Origin: Cyclobacterium sp. SYSU L10401
Lineage (GTDB): Bacteria; Bacteroidota; Bacteroidia; Cytophagales; Cyclobacteriaceae
DNA: 64,000 bases
Direction: 5' to 3'
NCBI RefSeq assembly: GCF_010993705.1
Contig: NZ_WOFO01000001.1
Coordinates: 1,082,132-1,146,131 of the forward strand
The translations under genes were made by a program, and so were the position numbers. Shown here piece after piece: positions 34,341 to 41,899 of the stretch. Within the stretch, counting starts at the first letter, position 1. Each line of letters opens with the position of its first letter. The notes under the pieces are model-generated. The model worked only from the letters and a program-made list of their open reading frames with translations, searched no databases and was not told where the DNA came from.

Positions 34341-34740
34341 TGCCAATGTTCTTTTGGATTTTTTTCTTGAGCGAAATTTGCAGCCTGAAACGATAGAAAA
34401 GATATTTATGCTGATTGACAATAAAAAGGTTGAGGGCTATGTAACCGTAACCATACTTCAAATTTGTGCTTATTATTTAACGAAGGCAAAAGGGGTAGCA
34501 GTAGCAAAAGAGATTTTGGAGATGGTTATTTTGAAATTTCAGCTTTTGGATGGCAATAAAAAAAATGTTCTGAATGCCCTGAAATCAGAACAGCAGGATA
34601 TTGAAGATGCCATTCACTATTTTATTGCGCTTGAGAACGAAGTCAATGCGATCGTTACTTTAGATCAAGGTTTTATTAAATTGTCCTCTCCCTATTTACC
34701 CATTTACAGTCCTGCTGACCTATTGAACAATATTGGTTAG
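34321..34740 (+). CDS. PIN-domain ribonuclease toxin
   Basis: 139 residues from ATG 34321 inside the end of the antitoxin gene. PIN fold with the acidic metal-binding residues in order: LFDANVLLDFF (Asp near 6 and 11), QQDIEDAIHYFIAL (Glu/Asp near 97-100) and VTLDQGF (Asp near 117). PIN toxins cut RNA, often tRNA or rRNA. With the overlapping RHH gene it forms a typical VapBC-like module. The gene is 58% A/T-looking like its antitoxin, and lies between two co-regulated permeases. Confidence 0.88.
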   Translation: MSKILFDANVLLDFFLERNLQPETIEKIFMLIDNKKVEGYVTVTILQICAYYLTKAKGVAVAKEILEMVILKFQLLDGNKKNVLNALKSEQQDIEDAIHYFIALENEVNAIVTLDQGFIKLSSPYLPIYSPADLLNNIG

Positions 34741-35139
34741 GAAGTGCTTTGTCTTTATTTTGCTTTCTGACCCGATTTTTTGACCAGGAAAAAAAAAGCC
34801 TTCATTCCCACAAGCCTCCTGCGCATCCCCTGAGAAAATTCAGGACCGACCACTGACTACCGTCAGGACAGGTTCGGTTTTTTGTCGGGCCAGTGCGCAT
34901 TGCATATTTAAAATATAGTTCTTCTATTTTTCAAATTTTTCCCAAGTAATACCTTTTAGAAATCAGTTTTAAATCCGTCATTGGTAAATTGGCCAATCCC
35001 CTTTTTCAATAGCCATTCCCGTTGTGGTTCATTTGTTTGGTTTGATTATCTTAAGGTCACCATATGATTTATCACCTGAACGGAAACTCATGTGATCACT
35101 GATCAATTTTTCCTGATCATAAATTATCATAACATCCAA
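34741..35139. other. Intergenic region, nothing recognised
   Basis: A 399-base gap between convergent PIN toxin and permease genes. No open frame, RNA gene, strong hairpin or member of the dyad family was seen. Confidence 0.5.
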
Positions 35140-37500
35140 TTACTCGCTCTTCAGCGTCTCAGCGGGATTGACCAGCCCCGCTTTGATCGCCTGGGCGCTT
35201 ACCGTCAGTAAGGCAATCAAAAGCGTCAAGCCACCGGTCCATAAGAACAAGGCCCAATCAATAGTAGTCCTGTAAGCAAATGTCTCCAGCCAATCGCTCA
35301 TAAAATACCAGGTAACCGGTATACCTATGATCACGGAGATCAGCACCAGTTTGGTAAATTCTGAAGAGATCAACGCCACCACGCTGCCAATTGATGCACC
35401 CAATACTTTCCTGACAGAGATTTCCTTTTTTCGCCGTTCTGCTATATAGGTCGCCAATCCAAAAAGCCCCATACAGGATATTATCCCGGCCAGGCCTGTA
35501 AACAAGGATGTCAGCCTGGCAGTACGTTCCTGGGATATGAATTTGCGGGCATGCTCCTGATCTACAAATCGGTATTCAAAAGGGGAGTCGGGATTGTATT
35601 TATTGAAAACGGTCTCAACCCTGGCGAGGGAATTCAAATAATCAGCTGCTTCTTCAAACCGGATTTGGATGAAATTCAGGTCGCGCTTTGGCCCCATTAC
35701 CATGATCGGAGACACTTCATCAAAGGGAGATTCCACAATAAAATCCTTTACTACGCCCACAATGGTAAAGGAATAGGCGTCATCCTTGACCACCTGACCA
35801 ATGGGGTCCTCAAACCCCATCACCTCAACCGCTTTTTCATTGACGATTGCCGAAAGGCTGTCACTGGCATAGGAATAAATATCAATATCCCTTCCTGCGA
35901 TCAATTCCATTCCGGCTGTTTTCACCAGGTTTGCATCTGTTCCCATGCGACTGATATTTGGCTTGTATTCCGGGTCTTTGCCTTGCCATTCCATCCCATC
36001 AGTGTCGCTGTAAATATTGGTTAAGGGAGAAAAGGTATAGCTGACCTCGGCTACCTCCGGAAGGGCCTGCAATCCAAGACGAAGTGCCGTTTTGTTCTTT
36101 CTGATACTTTGCGTTACCGGATGAAAAATCAGGTTCTCCTTGTCCATTCCCAAATCTCTGTTTTGGACAAACCTCATCTGATCCTGCACAATCCATACAC
36201 AGGATATGAGGGTGACCACAACGGCAAACTGAAAAACCACCAAAACCTCCCGAGGCTTCCATCCAAGGTTACTCCTTGTTCTCATTTGGGATTTAAAAAC
36301 TGCTGTGGGCTGGTAAGCACTTAATAAAAATGCCGGATAGCTACCTGCAAGTATCCCTGTTACAAAAATATAAACGGCAGAAATCCCCCAAAAGTAGGGT
36401 TGGGTAAACGGGTTGGGCAATTCCTGGCCCACCAAACCCTTAAACCAGGGAAAAGAAAGGGATACAATGGTGATGGCCAGCAAATAGGCGGTGAGTGCGA
36501 TGAATACAGATTCGGCGAGGAACTGGCCAATCAGCATGCCTTTGCCTGCACCGGAGATCTTCCGGATTCCCACTTCTTTGGACCGTTGGTCACTTTGGGC
36601 AGTACTCAGGTTCACAAAGTTAATCGCTGCAAGCACCAAAACAATAATGGAGACGATGCCAAACATCCGGATCATTTCGATTTTTCCCCCTACAGACTTT
36701 CCATTTTCGAATTTGGAATAAAGATGAAGATCACGAATAGGAAAAAGAAAATCAGAAATGTCTTCCAGATCGGAGTTACTGGTAGTGAAGTCCGCAAACT
36801 TCTGATTGAATGCAGCATGATCGGCATGCTCATTTAACAAGGCAAAGGTACGGTAGGAATTATTTCCCCAATAGTCATCAGCCCAGCCCTCGGCTTCCAA
36901 TTTCTTGAAAGGCAGAAAGACTGTAAAAGGGAAAGCGGTATTCTCCGGTAAGTCCTTTATCACTGCGCCAACGGCAAAATCCCATTGCTTGCTTACCGTC
37001 ACTATTTTACCCAGAGCTGAGGTCTGGCCGAATAATTTAAGTGCAACGGATTCAGTCAGAACAATATTTCCCGGTTCCGTCAATGCAATAATTGGGTCAC
37101 CTGCCAGGGCTTCAAAGCTGAAAATTTCAAAAAATCCATGGTCGGTAAAAGTGGCCTCTTCATAGAAATTATTTTCACCCACGGTTAAGAGTTGTTGGTC
37201 CCATTCGGTGATCCTGGCTACTTCTTCCACTTCGGGAAACTGCGCTTTCATGGCTGGGGCATAGGGAGCTGGTGTATAGTCCCAGGTTGATACCTGGCCT
37301 TGCATGGTTGCATTTCTCCAGACGGCATATATCCGATTTGAATTTTCATGAAAGCGGTCGACAGATAGCTCAAACTGCACCCAGATAAGTATGAGTATAG
37401 AAGCGGCCATGCCGATCCCCAGTCCTGCAATGTTTATAAATGCGTATCCCTTACTCCTGCGGATGTTTCTCCAGGCGATTTTAAAGTAATTTTTCCACAT
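35140..37500 (-). CDS. MacB/FtsX-type ABC transporter permease
   Basis: 786 residues starting MWKNYFKIAWRNIRRSKGYAF. Same two-core, two-FtsX-block architecture as the other two permeases, with SKEVGIRKISGAGKGML and KKEISVRKVLGASIGSVV as the conserved cytoplasmic loops. It is somewhat shorter than its relatives and has more sequence change in the first periplasmic domain, so the three are paralogues rather than recent duplicates. It is preceded by the -24/-12-like element at 37582 and dyad at 37667. Confidence 0.92.
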   Translation of the reverse strand: MWKNYFKIAWRNIRRSKGYAFINIAGLGIGMAASILILIWVQFELSVDRFHENSNRIYAVWRNATMQGQVSTWDYTPAPYAPAMKAQFPEVEEVARITEWDQQLLTVGENNFYEEATFTDHGFFEIFSFEALAGDPIIALTEPGNIVLTESVALKLFGQTSALGKIVTVSKQWDFAVGAVIKDLPENTAFPFTVFLPFKKLEAEGWADDYWGNNSYRTFALLNEHADHAAFNQKFADFTTSNSDLEDISDFLFPIRDLHLYSKFENGKSVGGKIEMIRMFGIVSIIVLVLAAINFVNLSTAQSDQRSKEVGIRKISGAGKGMLIGQFLAESVFIALTAYLLAITIVSLSFPWFKGLVGQELPNPFTQPYFWGISAVYIFVTGILAGSYPAFLLSAYQPTAVFKSQMRTRSNLGWKPREVLVVFQFAVVVTLISCVWIVQDQMRFVQNRDLGMDKENLIFHPVTQSIRKNKTALRLGLQALPEVAEVSYTFSPLTNIYSDTDGMEWQGKDPEYKPNISRMGTDANLVKTAGMELIAGRDIDIYSYASDSLSAIVNEKAVEVMGFEDPIGQVVKDDAYSFTIVGVVKDFIVESPFDEVSPIMVMGPKRDLNFIQIRFEEAADYLNSLARVETVFNKYNPDSPFEYRFVDQEHARKFISQERTARLTSLFTGLAGIISCMGLFGLATYIAERRKKEISVRKVLGASIGSVVALISSEFTKLVLISVIIGIPVTWYFMSDWLETFAYRTTIDWALFLWTGGLTLLIALLTVSAQAIKAGLVNPAETLKSE

Positions 37501-37581
37501 GGTGCCTAATGTAAATGCTTTAGTCCGCTAAATAAAACGCCATTTCAGGTCTATTTACCTATCTATTCCAGAGCTAACGTA

Positions 37582-37597
37582 ATCCACTTCCATGCCA
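37582..37597 (-). promoter_or_regulatory. Sigma-54-like promoter of permease gene 35140-37500
   Basis: On the minus strand TGGCATGGAAGTGGAT, with -24 GG and GA at -12. The predicted start near 37572 gives a leader of about 72 bases. The dyad at 37667 begins 69 bases away. Confidence 0.6.
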
Positions 37598-37666
37598 GTC
37601 CAAAACACCGCATTTGTGCGGAAAATGTAATGTTTATATTCATTCACGAAAGCTATTCGAACAAAA

Positions 37667-37684
37667 ATGTGCGCATGCGGACAA
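37667..37684. promoter_or_regulatory. Candidate enhancer dyad (site 5)
   Basis: ATGTGCGC-AT-GCGGACAA, an 18-bp member of the five-copy family with a perfect right half-site and a weaker left one. Confidence 0.55.
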
Positions 37685-37841
37685 GAATTCCTGACTTCTT
37701 CCGGGAAGTACCCATCCAATCCCCTCATTTTTCAAACGGTGAATGCAACCAAAGGGAAATGGTTATGGTACATGTATCTTTTGTTACCTGGGACAAGATC
37801 ACATCATTTTTCGTAGTGGTAATTAATAAACAATTCTTCTT

Positions 37842-38381
37842 ATGAAAAACTGGACAGCCATAATCATCTTGACATTTTTGATACTATCGGGTGCATGTAT
37901 GGAAGATGAGAACCCAGGTTGTCCCGTTCCGTACTCCATCCAATCCGGAAACCACGAAATTTATAACTCCTGGGCCTTTGTAGGCTTTAGACACAAAACC
38001 TTGCGATGGACTGACTATCCGCCCTGTGAATTGTACATAAATGATGAAGGTAGGGTTACACCAGACAGAATAAGGATCACTTTTACAGAGGAAGCTTCCA
38101 GGGACGAAGAATTGGTGGACTATCAAATTTTTTCCGGTGCAGGTCCCGTTAATGGCTTTTCCGGGGATTTCCAACTTTCCGGTAACACTATCCAAAGTGG
38201 AGGCAAAATCGCTACTACTTTCATTGCATCAATTCATGCCAATGTGAATGAATATGAGTCAAAGCTTTATTCCGCATTGATGCAAATGACACATTTTAAC
38301 ATTGTAAAGAATCAGTTACTCATCACCTTTGGGGAAGGAGAGGAGGAAATGTTGTGGGTGCTTGCGGAAGGCCATCTTTGA
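37842..38381 (+). CDS. Lipoprotein with META/HslJ-like domain
   Basis: 179 residues with a lipoprotein signal (LILSGACMED). The body is beta-rich; the C-terminal part (FQLSGNTIQSGGKIATTFIASIHANVNEYESKLYSAL...) resembles the META/HslJ pattern in which a small lipoprotein domain contains a T-x-A/S motif followed by E-x-x-Y/F and an M-x-x-H/L-F segment. The similarity is modest. No neighbours suggest its role; it is divergent from the permease at 35140. Confidence 0.65.
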   Translation: MKNWTAIIILTFLILSGACMEDENPGCPVPYSIQSGNHEIYNSWAFVGFRHKTLRWTDYPPCELYINDEGRVTPDRIRITFTEEASRDEELVDYQIFSGAGPVNGFSGDFQLSGNTIQSGGKIATTFIASIHANVNEYESKLYSALMQMTHFNIVKNQLLITFGEGEEEMLWVLAEGHL

Positions 38382-38541
38382 TCAATCCCCTACTGCATTT
38401 TATTGATCAGGAGAATAAATCTTTATTGGCAGCATTGAATGATTAACCTTTATCCAGATCACTGCTTGAGAACAGCTGTTTTTCAGGGCCTTCAATCATT
38501 CAATTAAATTTAAAGCAGGTTTAAAGAGTTGTTTCTTTGCA

Positions 38542-39183
38542 CTACACCCTTGAACCGTCCACCAGCTCCTGGTATAATAGTTGTCCTTTTTCCGTCATGT
38601 AAGGAAAAAGTAGTTTCCAAATATTGTCCGACATGCCGCTGTTGTTTTTTTTAGATTTGGAATTGGAAAGCAATTCCTCCTGTGATAGCCAGAAAGTAAT
38701 AATGATCCTGATGGACAAAAGCAGTTGCTCGATGTGGTCTTCCGTGCTTTTGATAAAATAGCCATCTTCAATCGCCCGTTTAAACAGGTCTGACATTTGT
38801 TGTTTCCGGATCCTTAGGGTGTTTTTCAGCAGCCGGTTGATTTTTGGGTAGGACCGGGAAATTTCCAAAACATCCAGGTTAAAAAATCGGAATTTATATT
38901 GAAAGGATTCCAAATGAAGCAATAATCGGTGGATCTGATCAAAACTCCCTGTAGCAGGATCAGCGGCCTTGTAGGAATCGGACATTTCAGCCCGCATTTG
39001 CTTGTATATGGCCAGCAAAAGTACTTCCTTGTTTTTAAAATGGTAGTCAAGGTTGCCATAACTTATACCCATCTCTTTGGCAATATGCCTGCTGGTAATG
39101 CTTTGAACCCCATCTTTATTGAAAAGGTCTACGGCAGTATCCATGATTCGCTGCTTGGTATTTGTTTTGCTCTTTTTTGTCAT
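38542..39183 (-). CDS. TetR-family transcriptional regulator
   Basis: 213 residues. N-terminal TetR HTH at about 10-57: RIMDTAVDLFNKDGVQSITSRHIAKEMGISYGNLDYHFKNKE, one of the best conserved parts of the family. The C-terminal 150 residues are all helical and form a ligand-binding domain with no close match visible. It lies 418 bases upstream of the end of the fucan utilization locus but is not clearly part of it; its target is unknown. Confidence 0.88.
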   Translation of the reverse strand: MTKKSKTNTKQRIMDTAVDLFNKDGVQSITSRHIAKEMGISYGNLDYHFKNKEVLLLAIYKQMRAEMSDSYKAADPATGSFDQIHRLLLHLESFQYKFRFFNLDVLEISRSYPKINRLLKNTLRIRKQQMSDLFKRAIEDGYFIKSTEDHIEQLLLSIRIIITFWLSQEELLSNSKSKKNNSGMSDNIWKLLFPYMTEKGQLLYQELVDGSRV

Positions 39184-39600
39184 CTTAACTGTTTCATGGA
39201 AATTCCGGCAAATTAACCCTTCATCTTTACAAAAGTAAAAAAAACACAGGTATTAACACTAAAAATATAACCCATTACTTTCCCAAGTTATAATTGATAA
39301 TTTTGATTTTTCTCCAACGATATTTTGCTTGATTCGGGTAAAGGCTTTAAAAATAGTGCAGATTTCCCATTATCATATCATGACCTACCTGTATTGACTT
39401 TTTTCCTGTCGTGCTGGTTTCCCTAATTTCCGTCATGCTAATGGACAGCATGTTTTCATACCCCAATGAAAAAGTGCTGCAGGTTGAAATTAAAAGGCTA
39501 CTTTAAATTCCATGATAATGGGATCTTCAGGATCCGGTATGGTCTCCAATTCCTATCCAGTCATTTTCCCCACTGTTATCATTTTACCTTATGGATGAAT
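39184..39600. other. Intergenic region between TetR gene and the PUL
   Basis: A 417-base, A/T-rich gap. No gene, dyad of the exporter family or strong terminator was recognised. Confidence 0.45.
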
Positions 39601-41883
39601 TTATTTGTTCAAAAAGAAATACCTTATCCGGCACGCATTACCGCTACTTTGCGGGTTCTTTTCCCCGACCGTTCTTATTTGCAGCACATGCCCACCGTCT
39701 GTCAATCCCGCCGCCAGGGTATAATACCATGGTAGGTGTAGGTTTAAGCTCCATTGGGTGAAAAGATCCTGCTTTTGCCAGTCATTATTGTCGATTCTGT
39801 ATTCGATAATGCCCGCATCGGGTCCGGCTGCGACAGCTATGCCAACCGCATTTCCGCTAAACTCAAATTCCAGTACAGCACCTTCCTCCTGAGCAATAAG
39901 CATGGGAACATGCACATAATTGGCCCGGGTGCCGGCATTATCATCCGGAGCCCAGGAAGCAAGCAGCTTCCAGCCATGGCGTATACGGGCCCTGCGGGGC
40001 TCGATCAGTACTCCATTATCGTAATTCGCCGGATCGAGCAGTTGGGGCAAAACGTAGCGTTCACGGCTGTCGTCTTCTGCGCCTGTTTCGTCCCATGCGT
40101 TCTCAAGAAACGTTTTCATGGAGCGAAAATACACCCCCTGCCCAAAAGGTGAGGGATGGAGATTTTTAAAATCTTCTTCCCAGGAAAATTCACCAGCGTC
40201 GATACGCTCAGTTACTTCTTTTGCTAAATTAATGCTTGGGACATGGTAGTGAGCGGCTACTTTTTCCTGATTTTCAATCACCTCCGGCACTTGCCCCTCA
40301 CGGTAGCGTTCCATCTTGGGAGGGTCCACAAAATGCATGAGGACGATATCGGTGGAGGCATCGTTCCGGCGGACCTGCCTGATTATTCCTTCCATTGCCC
40401 GGACTTGTTCCTGAGCGCTTCTGCCGTTCGATGCGTCGTTTACCGCGGCCTCCACAAACAGCAAGTCGACCGAACCGGCAGCCAGCACATCGCGTTGAAG
40501 CCGGAAAGCAGCGGGAGTGGATCCCATGGAAGGAATGCCTGCATTGATAAATTGGAATTCGGTATCCGGGAAACGCTTTTGAAGGTAATTGGAGACGCTG
40601 TCCCGCCAGCCATCGTTGTAGGTAATGGAACCGCCGAGGAAAGCAACCCGTCCTCTTTTATCCCGCTGAAACGTTAAACGACTGTTTCGGATACCCTGCC
40701 GCTGCTTGTGGTAGCTTTCAGCATTGAGCAAAGGTTTGGGTAATTCCGTGTGGTACCTGATAAAATCGGCACCTAGTCGGGGTGTTTCAATGGGGAAATG
40801 ATGCCCGAATAACGCGTGCTTTCCTTCGGTACAGGGGACGACCGTTGCAGGACCCCCGAGTTTGATATAGCGATCAACCAGGACAAAGGTGTTTTCCTCC
40901 GGCGGAACCACCTGGTCGTTTAATCCAATCATGTGCATAATGGGCACCTTTGCTGCTGCCAGTGCCTCGAGGTTATCCACCGGATGATCTGCGTATGCCA
41001 GGGCTTCTTCGTCCGAAGTGAATCCATTCCATTCCGTTTTTTCTCCCGGAAAGGTTGTGAGTTGTGATTTTTCATTTTCGGGAAGCAGCGATAGATACGC
41101 CTCAAAAATTCGTTTTCCATGTCCCACTAATCCTGCTGGAGTAAGGTGCGTCGCATCTGCTTTTGGAAGGCCCAGCATGCTGGTAAAGGCAATCGTTGCA
41201 TCTTCTGCGGCTATTCGTTTTTGGGCTTCTACCACCACGGACCGTTCTTTCACGAAGGGATGCTGTTCATCCACTCCAAGAATGATTTTCAGCTTGGGCT
41301 CATTTATTACGTTCTGCCGCAAATCAGTAATCATTTTCTTTAGGTTAGCATCATATTCCTGAGCCGTATTTTCATTACCAGCGTCAGTTTCGCCCTGAAT
41401 CCAGATAAACCCTCGCACGTTGACCTTAAAATTCTCTTCTTCCAGTAGTTTTAAAGCCGACTTCAGATCTTCGATCATCCGATCATAGATACCGCCTTCT
41501 CCGGGAGATTTCCAGTCGCGAGCAAGGCCGGTAGCACCCTTGGTATACTTGAATATGGCCGGATTATAACCTGCTTTTTTGAGTTCACGAGCAAAGCGTA
41601 CCTCCGGCCCGAAATGGCCTTTGGGGAATCTTCCGGCCTGGGCTTGCATGGTGCCCCACTTTCCCCCTGAACTTTGATGATCCACAAATGTCCAGTGTAA
41701 GCGAATCGATTCATCCAATTCCTGTCCCGCTTCCGGGTAGCTGGCAGCATCTCCCATCCATCCCTGCGCATTGGACTGGCCGGCCCAGATAAACAGATCC
41801 AGGGCCTGCTGTGCAGGTGCATCGATTGGTAGCAAAAGCAGAAGATGCAGGAAAATACCGGTGATTGCGCTGAAACACTTCAT
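39601..41883 (-). CDS. Chimeric secreted esterase: SASA/CE6-like + alpha/beta-hydrolase tail + SGNH hydrolase
   Basis: 760 residues with a signal peptide (cut near DAPAQQ). Residues 28-275 are a SASA/CE6-type acetylesterase: catalytic Ser in AGQSNAQG (Ser37), WIQGETDA, and the Asp/His pair in DATHLTPAGLVGHG. At about 290-390 it carries the last third of an alpha/beta hydrolase (EEALAYADHPVDNL, VPIMHMIGLNDQVVPPEENT, GKHALFGHHFP) without its nucleophile elbow. From about 410 on is an SGNH hydrolase (GGSITYNDGW with Ser419, VEAAVNDAS, NLHPSPFGQG) and a beta-sandwich end. Such enzymes remove acetyl groups from plant or algal glycans. Last gene of the locus; its sequence looks more G/C-rich than its neighbours. 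Confidence 0.85.
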   Translation of the reverse strand: MKCFSAITGIFLHLLLLLPIDAPAQQALDLFIWAGQSNAQGWMGDAASYPEAGQELDESIRLHWTFVDHQSSGGKWGTMQAQAGRFPKGHFGPEVRFARELKKAGYNPAIFKYTKGATGLARDWKSPGEGGIYDRMIEDLKSALKLLEEENFKVNVRGFIWIQGETDAGNENTAQEYDANLKKMITDLRQNVINEPKLKIILGVDEQHPFVKERSVVVEAQKRIAAEDATIAFTSMLGLPKADATHLTPAGLVGHGKRIFEAYLSLLPENEKSQLTTFPGEKTEWNGFTSDEEALAYADHPVDNLEALAAAKVPIMHMIGLNDQVVPPEENTFVLVDRYIKLGGPATVVPCTEGKHALFGHHFPIETPRLGADFIRYHTELPKPLLNAESYHKQRQGIRNSRLTFQRDKRGRVAFLGGSITYNDGWRDSVSNYLQKRFPDTEFQFINAGIPSMGSTPAAFRLQRDVLAAGSVDLLFVEAAVNDASNGRSAQEQVRAMEGIIRQVRRNDASTDIVLMHFVDPPKMERYREGQVPEVIENQEKVAAHYHVPSINLAKEVTERIDAGEFSWEEDFKNLHPSPFGQGVYFRSMKTFLENAWDETGAEDDSRERYVLPQLLDPANYDNGVLIEPRRARIRHGWKLLASWAPDDNAGTRANYVHVPMLIAQEEGAVLEFEFSGNAVGIAVAAGPDAGIIEYRIDNNDWQKQDLFTQWSLNLHLPWYYTLAAGLTDGGHVLQIRTVGEKNPQSSGNACRIRYFFLNK

Positions 41884-41899
41884 GCTAATGCCTCTCTTT

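Larger units (their letters stand above)
37501..37841. other. Divergent regulatory intergenic region
   Basis: This 341-base region holds the permease's -24/-12-like element and dyad. A separate perfect palindrome CCGCA-TTTG-TGCGG lies at 37608-37621, between those two sites. Confidence 0.65.

Noticed and set aside
34741-35139. Possible mobile-element scar between PIN toxin and permease
   Set aside because: No terminal inverted repeats, target duplications or transposase fragments could be found.
37608-37621. Palindrome CCGCA-TTTG-TGCGG as a sixth enhancer site
   Set aside because: It has a 4-base spacer and different arms from the 18-bp dyad family, and lies too close to the -24/-12 element, so I do not count it.
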